From Burkholderia sp. (GTDB lineage Bacteria > Pseudomonadota > Gammaproteobacteria > Burkholderiales > Burkholderiaceae), in the NCBI RefSeq assembly GCF_018375725.1, contig NZ_JAHACR010000003.1, positions 1 through 64,000 of the forward strand: a DNA stretch of 64,000 nt. Direction: 5' to 3'. Both the position numbers and the translations under genes were made by a program. Of this stretch, positions 29,305 through 38,012 are shown in pieces (position 1 is the first letter of the stretch; each line of letters begins with the position of its first letter). The notes beneath the pieces are model-generated. The model was given only the letters and a program-made list of their open reading frames with translations, had not been told where the DNA came from and did no database searches.

Positions 29305-30309
29305 TCAATGCCGTGCGATCTTGTGCCGCTGCGCGCTGATTCCCGCGTAATCCGGCAACGTGTCGAGACGCTTGCCGATCGCCTTCGCGTACAGCGGCAT
29401 CAGATCCGGCAGGCGGTTCAGCAGATCCTGACGGCGCGCGTTGCCGTACGGATGCGTGTAGATGAACCCCGTGTCCTTGTTCCTGCGCGTCGCGACTGCG
29501 AGCTTGTCCCACAGCGTAAGCGCCGCACGCGGATCGAAGCCGGCGCGCGCGGCGATGTCGCCGCCGATCACGTCGGCCTCGGTTTCGTCGGTCGGATCGT
29601 AGCGCAGCGTTTGCAGGCGATTGCCGAGATTGAGCGGCTGCGGCAGCGGATCGCCGACGCCGAACAGCGGCGGCAGCGACGCGGCGCGCAACGACGTCTG
29701 CGACGGATCGCTGAAGCCGCCGCGCGCATGTTCGCGCAGCGCGTGCGCGATACCGTGCGCGAGCAGCACGCCGAGTTCGTCGTCGTTCAGGCGGACGCGG
29801 TCGAGCACACCGCCATAGACGAGGATCTTGCCGCCGGGCAGGCACGACACGCGGATATCGCGCGAGCGGATCGCGTTCACGGCCCACGTCCAGTCCTTGA
29901 CGCGCTCGTTCCACTTGACCGAATACGGCGCCAGTTTCGCGACGATCTCGCGCACGCGCTTCACGCGCGGCTGGTTTGCCGGGAGCAGGCGGTTGCTCTG
30001 CGCGGCGATCTCCACGATCTGCGTGTATTCGTTCGCCGTGAGCTGCTCGAGCAGCGGGGACGGAATCAGCGTACGGAATGCGATCGCCTTGCCGAGGCGG
30101 ACCTGTTGCGACGTCGACGCACCCGGCTGTGCGGGCGTCGCGGCGCCGGGCACTGCCGCGGCATTGCCCGCCGGAACCGATGTGGACGAGCCGGGCGAAG
30201 CCGGTGCGTCCTCTTCGGCGGCATGGGTCACGGGCGCGCCCAGCGTGGCGACGCCGAACGCCAGCACCGCGGCCGCGCGCGCCGCGCGGCGCAGGACGTC
30301 ATTGCGCAC
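29305..30309 (-). CDS. secreted M48-like peptidase homologue with altered zinc motif
   Basis: 334-residue exported protein with the M48 peptidase fold. Signal peptide about residues 1-30 (cut near PVTHA before AEED), then an Ala/Pro/Ser-rich linker to about residue 70. The zinc site that should read HExxH reads HGIAH (His185-His189): both histidines are kept but the catalytic glutamate is glycine (GGT codon). The downstream third-ligand region is intact (DETEADVIGGD, about 241-251), as is the flanking ALREHARGG. It overlaps the AmpG-like gene by 11 bases, so the two are coupled. It may be a non-catalytic zinc-binding protein. Confidence 0.85.
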   Translation of the reverse strand: MRNDVLRRAARAAAVLAFGVATLGAPVTHAAEEDAPASPGSSTSVPAGNAAAVPGAATPAQPGASTSQQVRLGKAIAFRTLIPSPLLEQLTANEYTQIVEIAAQSNRLLPANQPRVKRVREIVAKLAPYSVKWNERVKDWTWAVNAIRSRDIRVSCLPGGKILVYGGVLDRVRLNDDELGVLLAHGIAHALREHARGGFSDPSQTSLRAASLPPLFGVGDPLPQPLNLGNRLQTLRYDPTDETEADVIGGDIAARAGFDPRAALTLWDKLAVATRRNKDTGFIYTHPYGNARRQDLLNRLPDLMPLYAKAIGKRLDTLPDYAGISAQRHKIARH

Positions 30310-31612
30310 GGGCGACCTCGTCGTTGCGCGCGTCGCCGTTCCACGGCGCGACCTTGAACAGCAGCAGCATCCCGGGAATGCCGAGTGCGGCGCACAGCAG
30401 GAAGTAGTCGAACCAGCCGATCTGCGCGACGATGAAACCGCTTGCGGCGGATGCGAGCGTGCGCGGCACCGACGCGAGACTCGTAAACAGCGCGAACTGC
30501 GTCGCCGTGTAGCGCGGATCGGTGGTGCTCGCGATGTACGCGGTAAACGCGGCGAGCGTGAGGCCCGTCGAGAACGTCTCGAAGCCGTACACCGCGCCCA
30601 TCAGCACCGGTTGCGCGCCGGCCTTCGCGAGCCATGCGAAGCCGAGCGTCGACACGATCTGCAGGATGCCGAAAATCCACAGCCCGCGCGCGATACCGAT
30701 CTTCATGAGCCAGACGCCGCCGACGATGCCGCCCGCGAGACTCGCCCAGAATGCGGTTGTCTTCGCGATCACGCCGATCTGTGTCTTGTTGAAGCCGATA
30801 TCGAGGAAGAACGACGTCGACAGCGTCGTCGCCATCGTGTCGCCGAGCTTGAACAGGAAGATGAACGCGATGACGAGCAGTGCGCCGGCCCAGCCGTCGC
30901 GCTGGATGAATTCGCGGAAGGGCAGCACGACTGCGTCGCGCAGGTTGCGCGGCGGCGCGCCGGTCACGGCCGGCTCGCGCACGAGGAGCGTCATCACGAT
31001 GCCCGGCAGCATGAACGCGGCGGTGAACGCGAACACGGCGTCCCACGGCAGGTGATCGGAGAGGATCAGCGACAGCGAGCCGGGAATCAGCGCCGCGACC
31101 TTGTACGCGTTGACGTGCACCGCGTTGCCGAGGCCCTGCTCGGTGTCGCGCAGCAATTCGCGGCGATACGCGTCGATCACGATGTCGGCGCTCGCGCCGA
31201 AGAATGCGACGAGCGTGGTGAGCGCGGCGACCGTCCAGATCGAATCGCGCGGCGACACGAAGCCGAGCGCGGCGATCGCGCCCGCGACGAGCACCTGCGT
31301 CAATAGCATCCAGCCGCGGCGGCGGCCGGGCCGCCACCCGGGCAGCCGCGGGATGTAACGGTCCATCAGCGGCGCCCACAGGAATTTCCACGTGTACGGG
31401 AACTGGATCAGCGCGAACAGGCCGATTTCCTTCAGGTTCACGCCTTCCGAGCGCAGCCATGCCTGCACGAGATAGACGAGCGTGAAAAGGGGCAGCCCGG
31501 ACGTGAAGCCGAGAAACACGCAGATCAGCATGTGCGTGTTCAGGAAGGCTCGCCAGCCGGGGTGATCCTCGTGAGCGGTGAGTGCAGGCGCCTCGTGTGG
31601 CGTTTTCGACAT
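30299..31612 (-). CDS. ampG: AmpG-like muropeptide MFS transporter
   Basis: 437-residue major-facilitator protein of the AmpG type, which imports anhydro-muropeptides for cell-wall recycling. About twelve hydrophobic segments. Family-typical stretches include FLGFTSGLPLFTLVY near the N-terminus, FPYTWKFLWAPLMDRY (about residues 70-85) and FGASADIVIDAYRREL with the conserved Asp pair. The M48-like gene overlaps its 3' end. The neighbouring envelope protein supports a role at the wall, but the substrate is inferred from family only. Confidence 0.88.
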   Translation of the reverse strand: MSKTPHEAPALTAHEDHPGWRAFLNTHMLICVFLGFTSGLPLFTLVYLVQAWLRSEGVNLKEIGLFALIQFPYTWKFLWAPLMDRYIPRLPGWRPGRRRGWMLLTQVLVAGAIAALGFVSPRDSIWTVAALTTLVAFFGASADIVIDAYRRELLRDTEQGLGNAVHVNAYKVAALIPGSLSLILSDHLPWDAVFAFTAAFMLPGIVMTLLVREPAVTGAPPRNLRDAVVLPFREFIQRDGWAGALLVIAFIFLFKLGDTMATTLSTSFFLDIGFNKTQIGVIAKTTAFWASLAGGIVGGVWLMKIGIARGLWIFGILQIVSTLGFAWLAKAGAQPVLMGAVYGFETFSTGLTLAAFTAYIASTTDPRYTATQFALFTSLASVPRTLASAASGFIVAQIGWFDYFLLCAALGIPGMLLLFKVAPWNGDARNDEVARAQ

Positions 31613-31715
31613 GAACTGGAACTGGATAGCGTTGACGTTGGAGCGGGGCGGCAGCGTACCGCGCCGGCCCGGGCGGCGCGCGGCGAGCGGCGCCGTGCGT
31701 CAACGGCTTTCCGGC

Positions 31716-32324
31716 TCAGCTGCGCTTGACGCGATAGACAGCAAGACTACCACGCCAGTTCGCTCCCCATCGAATCGGCTGGCCTTCATGCAGCACGACG
31801 CGATCGAGGATCGTGACGCCGACTTCGGGCGCGAGCGCCTCGAAATCCTTGATCGTCAGCACACGGACGTTCGGCGTGTTGTGCCACTGGTACGGCAGCG
31901 ACTTCGACACCGGCATCCGGCCGCGCAGCACCGACAGCCGATGCGCCCAGTAGCCGAAATTCGGGAACGACACGATGCATTCGCGGCCGACGCGCGCCGT
32001 TTCGCGCAGGATCGCGGCGGTCTGGTGAATCGTCTGCAGCGTCTGCGACAGGATCGCGAAGTCGAAGCTGTGGTCCTCGAACAGGCGCAGGCCGTCCTCA
32101 AGGTTCTGCTGGATCACGTTGATGCCGTTCTTCGTGCTCGCGAGCACGCCGGCATCGTTCAGCTCGACGCCGTAGCCGGTCACGTCGAGTTCCTCCATCA
32201 GCAGCGACAGCAGCGAGCCGTCGCCGCAGCCGAGATCGAGCACCGTCGAGCGCGGCTCGACCCAGCGGGCGATCGCGCGAAAATCCGCGCGCGCGGACAG
32301 GGAGTTCAGCGCTTGCTGGTTCAT
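31716..32324 (-). CDS. metW: methionine biosynthesis protein MetW
   Basis: 202-residue class I methyltransferase-fold protein. SAM-type motif [15 protein letters not shown] near residue 30, then [10 protein letters not shown] and [13 protein letters not shown]. MetW is the obligate partner of MetX in many proteobacteria and enhances or enables its acyltransferase activity. The ATG at 32322-32324 overlaps the metX stop (ATGA), confirming the metX-metW pair. Its own chemistry is not established. Confidence 0.94.
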   Translation of the reverse strand: MNQQALNSLSARADFRAIARWVEPRSTVLDLGCGDGSLLSLLMEELDVTGYGVELNDAGVLASTKNGINVIQQNLEDGLRLFEDHSFDFAILSQTLQTIHQTAAILRETARVGRECIVSFPNFGYWAHRLSVLRGRMPVSKSLPYQWHNTPNVRVLTIKDFEALAPEVGVTILDRVVLHEGQPIRWGANWRGSLAVYRVKRS

Positions 32325-33466
32325 GCACCCACCTCGTTGGCGATCCGGTCGTAATAGGCGCGGATCAGGTTGTGATAACGCGCGTCGTCGAGCAGGAACG
32401 CGTCGTGGCCGTGCGGCGCGTCGATCTCCGCGTAGGTCACCGTCCGCTTGTTGTCGAGCAGCGCCTTGACGATCTCGCGCGAGCGCGCGGGCGCGAAGCG
32501 CCAGTCGGTCGAGAAGCTCGCGATCAGGTATTTCGCCTGCGTCTGCGCGAGCGCGGCGGTCAGGTTGCCGTCGAATGCCTTCGCCGGATCGAAATAGTCG
32601 AGCGCGCGCGTGATCAGCAGGTAGGTATTCGCGTCGAAGTAGTCGGCGAACTTGTCGCCCTGGTAGCGCAGGTACGACTCGACCTCGAACTCGACGTCGA
32701 AGCTGAAGTTGTACGCGTCGAGCGCACCGTCGGCGCGGCGCAGCGCGCGGCCGAATTTCTCGGCCATGTCGTCGTCGGACAGATACGTGATGTGGCCGAT
32801 CATCCGCGCGACACGCAGGCCGCGCTTCGGCTTCACGCCATGCGCGTAGTAGTCGCCGCCATGAAAATCGGGATCGGACAGGATCGACGAGCGCGCGACC
32901 TCGTTGAATGCGATGTTCTGCGCGGACAGCTTCGGTGTCGACGCGATGTCGATGCAGTGCGCGACGCGCTCCGGATACATCAGGCTCCACGCGAGCGCCT
33001 GCATGCCGCCGAGACTGCCGCCCATCACCGCGGCGAAGCGCTCGATGCCGAACGCATCGGCGACGCGCGCCTGCGCGTGCACCCAGTCCTCGACGGTCAC
33101 GACGGGAAAGCGCGCGCCGTACGGTTTGCCGGTGGATGGATCGATGCTCATCGGGCCGGTCGAGCCGAAGCACGAGCCGAGATTGTTCACGCCGATCACG
33201 AAGAACCGGTTGGTGTCCAGCGGCTTGCCGGGGCCGACCATGTTGTCCCACCAGCCGGTGCTGCGCGGATCGTCCGCGTAGACGCCGGCGACGTGGTGCG
33301 ACGCGTTGAGCGCGTGGCAGACGAGCACCGCGTTCGAACGCGTGGCATTGAGCTCGCCGTATGTCTCGACGACGAGTTGATAGTTGCCGATCACGCTGCC
33401 GCTTTGCAGGCGCAGCGGTTCGGCGAAATGCATGGTCTGTGGAGCGACGATGCCGATCGATTCCAT
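32321..33466 (-). CDS. metX: homoserine O-acyltransferase (MetX)
   Basis: 381-residue alpha/beta-hydrolase acyltransferase that activates homoserine for methionine synthesis. Nucleophile elbow GGSLGGMQ with Ser151; the catalytic Asp/His region is near [12 protein letters not shown] at the C-terminus, and the family segment [12 protein letters not shown] lies at residues 94-105. Burkholderia MetX proteins are commonly assigned succinyl rather than acetyl transfer, but the acyl group cannot be proven here. AAGAGG lies 8 bases before the ATG and is partly inside a small hairpin. A SAM-II riboswitch occupies the leader. Confidence 0.95.
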   Translation of the reverse strand: MESIGIVAPQTMHFAEPLRLQSGSVIGNYQLVVETYGELNATRSNAVLVCHALNASHHVAGVYADDPRSTGWWDNMVGPGKPLDTNRFFVIGVNNLGSCFGSTGPMSIDPSTGKPYGARFPVVTVEDWVHAQARVADAFGIERFAAVMGGSLGGMQALAWSLMYPERVAHCIDIASTPKLSAQNIAFNEVARSSILSDPDFHGGDYYAHGVKPKRGLRVARMIGHITYLSDDDMAEKFGRALRRADGALDAYNFSFDVEFEVESYLRYQGDKFADYFDANTYLLITRALDYFDPAKAFDGNLTAALAQTQAKYLIASFSTDWRFAPARSREIVKALLDNKRTVTYAEIDAPHGHDAFLLDDARYHNLIRAYYDRIANEVGA

Positions 33467-33522
33467 TCGTTCCGCCTCTTGGTCACTGGGCGGCTAAATG
33501 GTGTCGGCGATGCGCGGAGTCG

Positions 33523-33630
33523 AAAAAGCGCGGCTGACGACCTCTTTAGCCGCATTTGTAGTGAACCGCCGGGATCGATGCCCCGGCCGGTTCGCGCGCC
33601 CGCAATCGAGTCAGCAAATCGGCGCGCTTC
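33523..33630 (-). promoter_or_regulatory. SAM-II (SAM_alpha) riboswitch of metX
   Basis: Read on the minus strand. P1 is GCGCGCC/GGCGCGC (33621-33627 with 33594-33600) enclosing a 20-nt L1 that starts GATTTG and ends TTGCG, as in the known SAM-II aptamer. After an extra hairpin GAACCG...CGGTTC (33563-33593) comes the conserved core CAAATGCGGCTAAAG. TGAC of L1 can pair with GTCG after the core (P2 pseudoknot). Downstream, GCGGCT/AGCCGC followed by GCTTTTT (33523-33553) is a terminator-like stem that reuses core bases, and CCGCC/GGCGG (33472-33493) traps part of the metX Shine-Dalgarno. A TATACT (33663-33668) is a plausible -10. Confidence 0.85.
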
Positions 33631-33693
33631 CGACATGCCGCCAGGGTGGCGGCAGTCGGCAGAGTATAGCGGAAAATGCCGGCGCGGGAAGCA

Positions 33694-33733
33694 GCCGCCC
33701 CCGGCAGCGGGCGGTGCCGCTGCCGGGGGCGGC
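33694..33733. terminator. 17-bp perfect inverted repeat after the autotransporter gene
   Basis: GCCGCCCCCGGCAGCGG (33694-33710) and its exact complement (33717-33733) around a 6-base loop, 13 bp beyond the autotransporter stop. It is a very stable hairpin but has no T-run on either side. It may end autotransporter transcription or insulate it from metX. Confidence 0.55.
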
Positions 33734-33746
33734 CCGATGCAGGCGA

Positions 33747-36740
33747 TCATTTCCAGCGATATTTCGCTGCGAGCTGACCTCTGAAGACGGCGTAGTTCGC
33801 CAGATTGGACTGCACGCCGATACTGGCCGAGACGGCCAGATGCCGGGTGAGCTGCCCCGTTGCGCCGACCTTGATTTCGGCGCGATCGCGCGGCAAGCGG
33901 AGTTCGAACGGATTGCCGTCGACCGTCAGGGTGTGCGACCCGGGGCCGTGCCACCAGCTGGCCTCGATGAATGGCCGCAGCTCCTGAGTCGGCGTGACCG
34001 ACGTGACGCCATGCACGCGCACGCCCAGACGCGTCAGCACGTCGTTCGAGCGCTGCACGCCGATGTAGCCGCCCGGCGAGTGGTGCCCGACCGCATGATA
34101 GTGGGCGTATACGATCTGCGCGCCGGGTTCGACGAAAAAGCGCGAGTTGCCGTCGCTGTGGATGCCGAACGAATAGCCGGCCTCGATCGACGCCGCGACC
34201 GTTCTCGACCGGTAGCTGTCTCCGGGCAGGCTGCCGCCGACGCTGTTGTGGTAGGCGCCGTACATCAGCCAGGTGTCGACATGGGGGCCGGTCAGGATGT
34301 CCCGGTTGCCATACCACGTTCCGTACAGGCCGACGTTGTAGCCGTCGACGCTGCCGCGCGCCGTGGCCGATGCGTAGCGTTGCGCATTCGGATTCCAGAG
34401 CGGGCGGGTCGACCAGGTCGTGTTGCTCCCGTACATGCCCATCGTGCCGATCCGGACGCTGCCGCCACGGCTGTCTTCGAACCGAAGCAGATCCGCGCCC
34501 GCGTGAATCAGGCGGCCATTGCCGCTGACGCTGCGGCCGCCGAACGAAGTCGATTGTCCTTCCGCACGCAGCCAGACGGCGCCGTCGAGCCGCTGTCCGT
34601 CCGTCTCGGTGCGCAGCGTCTGATCCTCGCGCTGATGCAGCGTATGAATCGGCATCAGGATTGCCGCGTCCGTGTTGGCGAGGTAGGCGTCCGGTTCCGG
34701 CGCAACGGCGCGCAAAGTGGGCGGCGACGGGGGCACGGTCTCGGGTTCGATCGGTTCGGGTGGCACGGGCTTGGCCGCGGAAACGAGATACCAGTCGTCC
34801 GCATGGCCCGCACGGCCGCCACGCGTCAGCATGTAGTCGTAGCCGCCCGCCGAAATCGTGCCGACATCCTGGCGATAGCCGTCGGACGCGGCATCGAGCA
34901 CGAAGGCCTTTGCATCGGTCGTGCCGCCGTTGCGGGTTTCGACGAGCGGAATGCCGATGGTCGTCGCGGCGCCTTCGCCGCCGGAGCGCTTCACGATGAG
35001 CCCGGTATTGCCGGAAGCATGGCCGGCGTCGATCACGAGTGTGTCGGTCGGCGAAAGATCGTCGCCGTACGTCGTGTGCAGGACGACTTTGCCGTTGTGC
35101 GCCGCGTAGTCGCCCTGAACGACGAGCTGCTTGTGGGTGTTGCCGATGGGCGGGGCGAATGCGATCGTGGAATCGTCGAGCGTGAGCGATTGCACGGTCG
35201 AGTCGCCGGTGATGCGCCACAGGCTGCCCTGCTCCATCGACAACGCATTAACCGTTTGTGTCGCACCTTGCCACGCGGCGCCACGGGACATCGCCAGGTC
35301 GGTCACGGCGGGTGTCACGCTGCCGTCGTCGGTGGGCAGATTGACGATGTTTCCGCTGGCGCTGGCGGCATGGTCGAGCGTCAATTGCACTGGCTGGGCG
35401 TCCTCGGCGTCGACAGCCAGCAACGTGCCGTTGCCGCCTTCGATGCGTGCGCCGTTCGTCGCATGGATGACGCCCGCGTTCGCGATGATCGCATTGCCTT
35501 GCGCGCTGACGATTGAGCCGCCGTCGAGGCTCAGCTCGCTGCCGAGGACGACTGCGCCCGCCGCTTCCGAGCCTTCCGTCCGGACGTCCGTATTCCGCAG
35601 GTCGAGCATGCCGCCGTAGCTGGCATAGATGCCGTGCGCGCGGGCGCCCTTCGTGGCGACCGTGCCGTCGACGATACGCGTGGTCGTGTCCTTGCCGACG
35701 GTCACCACGCCGATGGCCTTGTCGCCGCCGGTTTTGATGCCGCCGCGTTCCAGTGCGACCCGGGCGCCGATACGCACGAACGCGCCGACCGCGCCGAAGC
35801 CGGACGTGGCAATGTTCGAGTCGACCATGTCGACCGAGGCGGGGCTGTCGTACTCCTTGAATACATAGAGACCGTGCCCGCTTTCCCCGCTTGTCATCAC
35901 GTCGGTGCGCGCCATCTTCACGACGCCTTCGCGCACGTTCAGGCCCGGCGCGATCTTGCCGTTCGTGCGCAGCGTCGAGTCGGTGATCGCGATCGTGTTC
36001 TTCCCCGACAGGTTGATCGCCGACGAATATTCGCCTTCCGCCGTGACGTCGATCCGGTCCAGCGTGGAGCGGTTTCCGTCGTAGTCGGACGCGATGCCGT
36101 GCGCGAACGGGCCGACGGTGCGGATCCGCGTATCGGCGATCGCGATGGAGGATCCCGGGCCGGGGCCGAGGTAGACGCCGTGCGCCTCCTTCCCGAGCGT
36201 GTCGATCGAGCCGCCGGACATGTCGATCCGGCCGCCGGGGCCGTAAATGTAGACGCCAGTGGCGTACTCGCCGAGCGTGTTGATGGTCGAGTGCTCGAAC
36301 AGCGCGCTCCCGCCGTTGAAAAGGCGGATGCCGTAGGCGACATCCCCGGTCGTGTGGATCTCGCTGTCGTGCAGTTCGATGCGGGCGCCCGCGGCTTCGG
36401 CCAGCATGCCGTTTGCGCCGATCCCCTTCGAGAACACGCGCACCGGCCCTTTGGCTGTCAGCAAGCCGCCCTGGCTGGCATTCAGGACATGCTGCGTGTG
36501 GTCGATGGTGGCGTAATCGCCTGCGGCGATTTCGAGGTGCGTGCCGATTGCATGCTGCGGGTTGTTGACGACTTGGGCGCCCGCGGACAGCGGTGCCATC
36601 ATCGCGAGGATCCATGCGGAACAGGCGGATTTCGGCACCGGGGGCGTCGTGCTTCGCATGTCGGGCATTGCACGGGGGCCGAATCTGGCACGCCGTCCTA
36701 CGGCATGCGCTTTCCGGTTGGGCTGGCTCGATTCATTCAT
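33747..36740 (-). CDS. autotransporter (type V secretion) with beta-solenoid passenger
   Basis: 997-residue classical autotransporter. The N-terminus is long and charged, with a hydrophobic core ACSAWILAMMAPLSAGA ending near residue 56, so an extended signal peptide is likely. The passenger (about 57-650) is made of short repeats rich in Gly/Thr/Asp such as GVYIYGPGGRIDMSGGSI and HGIYASYGG, typical of a pertactin-like beta-helix. A Pro-rich linker (VPPEPIEPETVPPSPP) near residue 660 precedes the C-terminal beta-barrel (about 715-997). The last residues are AKYRWK; ending in Lys after Trp is less usual. It may start instead at Met25 or Met28. Function as adhesin or enzyme is unknown. Confidence 0.9.
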   Translation of the reverse strand: MNESSQPNRKAHAVGRRARFGPRAMPDMRSTTPPVPKSACSAWILAMMAPLSAGAQVVNNPQHAIGTHLEIAAGDYATIDHTQHVLNASQGGLLTAKGPVRVFSKGIGANGMLAEAAGARIELHDSEIHTTGDVAYGIRLFNGGSALFEHSTINTLGEYATGVYIYGPGGRIDMSGGSIDTLGKEAHGVYLGPGPGSSIAIADTRIRTVGPFAHGIASDYDGNRSTLDRIDVTAEGEYSSAINLSGKNTIAITDSTLRTNGKIAPGLNVREGVVKMARTDVMTSGESGHGLYVFKEYDSPASVDMVDSNIATSGFGAVGAFVRIGARVALERGGIKTGGDKAIGVVTVGKDTTTRIVDGTVATKGARAHGIYASYGGMLDLRNTDVRTEGSEAAGAVVLGSELSLDGGSIVSAQGNAIIANAGVIHATNGARIEGGNGTLLAVDAEDAQPVQLTLDHAASASGNIVNLPTDDGSVTPAVTDLAMSRGAAWQGATQTVNALSMEQGSLWRITGDSTVQSLTLDDSTIAFAPPIGNTHKQLVVQGDYAAHNGKVVLHTTYGDDLSPTDTLVIDAGHASGNTGLIVKRSGGEGAATTIGIPLVETRNGGTTDAKAFVLDAASDGYRQDVGTISAGGYDYMLTRGGRAGHADDWYLVSAAKPVPPEPIEPETVPPSPPTLRAVAPEPDAYLANTDAAILMPIHTLHQREDQTLRTETDGQRLDGAVWLRAEGQSTSFGGRSVSGNGRLIHAGADLLRFEDSRGGSVRIGTMGMYGSNTTWSTRPLWNPNAQRYASATARGSVDGYNVGLYGTWYGNRDILTGPHVDTWLMYGAYHNSVGGSLPGDSYRSRTVAASIEAGYSFGIHSDGNSRFFVEPGAQIVYAHYHAVGHHSPGGYIGVQRSNDVLTRLGVRVHGVTSVTPTQELRPFIEASWWHGPGSHTLTVDGNPFELRLPRDRAEIKVGATGQLTRHLAVSASIGVQSNLANYAVFRGQLAAKYRWK

Positions 36741-36769
36741 GGGTGTGGGTCGGAAGTGTGAAAGATAAA

Positions 36770-36798
36770 ATTAAACGTATTGGGATAATTTGGAGCAA
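36770..36798 (-). promoter_or_regulatory. putative promoter of the autotransporter
   Basis: On the minus strand TTGCTC (36793-36798) and TTTAAT (36770-36775) are 17 bp apart, in a short AT-rich stretch about 30 bp before the start codon. Confidence 0.45.
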
Positions 36799-37250
36799 TA
36801 GGACGCGTCTGTTTTGCGCGTGCCGGGAAGCGCGGTGACGGCAAGGGAGCAAACCGGTGGCGCAGTCGGGCGTGCGCAAATCGCGTGCGATGCGCGGGTG
36901 TCGCGCAGCGGGGCGGGGCCGCACCGGGTTGCATGCCCGGGTTCGGGCTGGCAGGCGGCGCACGGATGCGCCGCGAGCGCCGGTATGGCACAGGCCGAAG
37001 CGGTGTCGGTTGACTATCTAGGGATTAGGGATGCGAACGGATTCTGCGTGAGGCGGAAAAGTGGTGCCCCGGTCGGGGCGGCTGCCATCGAGTGCGGCCG
37101 GATGCCGGGCAGCGATGCGGTGCCTCTTCCACGTTGCCGTCGTACGCCGGCAACGTCCGTGATCAAGCCACGTTGCCGGCATGCGTCAGGCCATTCACAG
37201 GCATCCTGCGTGCCCAAATCGCTTCAGGCGCAGGCTGTCGAGCTGGATCG
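36799..37250. other. 452-bp region between autotransporter and fimbrial cluster
   Basis: No gene is evident. Just beyond the fimA-like stop (reading minus) lies a triple motif: ACGTTGCCG at 37131, its inverted copy CGGCAACGT at 37148-37156, and a further direct copy at 37170. The centre copy can pair with either flank (9 bp with the first, 11 bp with the last), so two exclusive hairpins are possible, acting as terminator or attenuator. The rest is moderately AT-richer than the genome. Confidence 0.5.
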
Positions 37251-37793
37251 TTATTGATACACGATCGAGTACAGGGCGGACGTCTTGACCGTACCCGTCG
37301 TCGCCGCGCCGCCCATCGCCACGTATTGGGCGAAATAGGAGAGCGTGGCCGCCCCGTTGTTGAGCGCGACCGGCTTCGAATTCTCGGCGTCCATACCCAG
37401 CTTGATGATGCTCATGTCCGGGTTGTTCAGCAGGCTCACCTCGACGTTCGATGCAGTGCCCTCCTTGTTGAGCAGGTTGCCGCTGGACGCGTTGATGGTC
37501 GCGCTGGGCTCGAAGTGCGTGTACACGTTGCCCGCGGCAGGCGTGCAGTTCGACAGGCTGATATAGAACGGCGTGCGGCCGGCCGTGGTGCCGCCTTGCG
37601 CCAGTGACGACGTCGACACCTTCGGCAGCGTGACGAGGAAGTTAGCGCCGCCCGTGCCGTTGCCGTTGATCTTGCACGTCTGGGCCCCGATCTTGCCCGT
37701 GAACGTGATCGAGCCGTCGGCGGCATGCGAAATCGACGGGGCGAGCGATGCGAGCGCCGCCACGGCGACGAGCGAGCGAAGGGTGGCTTTCAT
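37251..37793 (-). CDS. fimbrial major-pilin-like protein (second copy)
   Basis: 180-residue type 1 fimbrial subunit. Signal peptide residues 1-24 (ending SISHA before ADGS). The mature chain begins DGSITFTGKIGAQTCKING; the first Cys of the pilin disulfide is in QTCKI and the second in LSNCTPA. The C-terminus ALYSIVYQ has the penultimate-Tyr pattern recognised by chaperones. GGAGA precedes the ATG. It is the last gene of the cluster, 219 bp after the adhesin, and is a paralogue of the pilin at 42687-43250 (shared ADGxI start, QTC, SNCTPxxGNV and YFAQYVA/YYAQYVA blocks). Confidence 0.92.
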   Translation of the reverse strand: MKATLRSLVAVAALASLAPSISHAADGSITFTGKIGAQTCKINGNGTGGANFLVTLPKVSTSSLAQGGTTAGRTPFYISLSNCTPAAGNVYTHFEPSATINASSGNLLNKEGTASNVEVSLLNNPDMSIIKLGMDAENSKPVALNNGAATLSYFAQYVAMGGAATTGTVKTSALYSIVYQ

Positions 37794-38012
37794 ATGTTCT
37801 CCAAATGGATATTGATGAGTGAATGAAGCGAAGTGGCCGGCTCCGCGTTCCGAACACGGTCGAACCGGTTTCCGGAAATCCGCGTCACCGAGAGCATCCG
37901 GATGCTTCTCCAGCGGAAGCGCCCGGAAACAGGTTGTCGACCGGCGTGGAAACGATGCCGGGCGAGCGTTTTGCCGGACGCGCGCGATGCGCGCGCCGCT
38001 GCTGGCCGGCGT

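Noticed and set aside
33498..35516. Plus-strand 672-codon frame opposite the autotransporter
   Set aside because: Antisense to an intact autotransporter barrel and it also crosses the metX leader; no recognisable protein.
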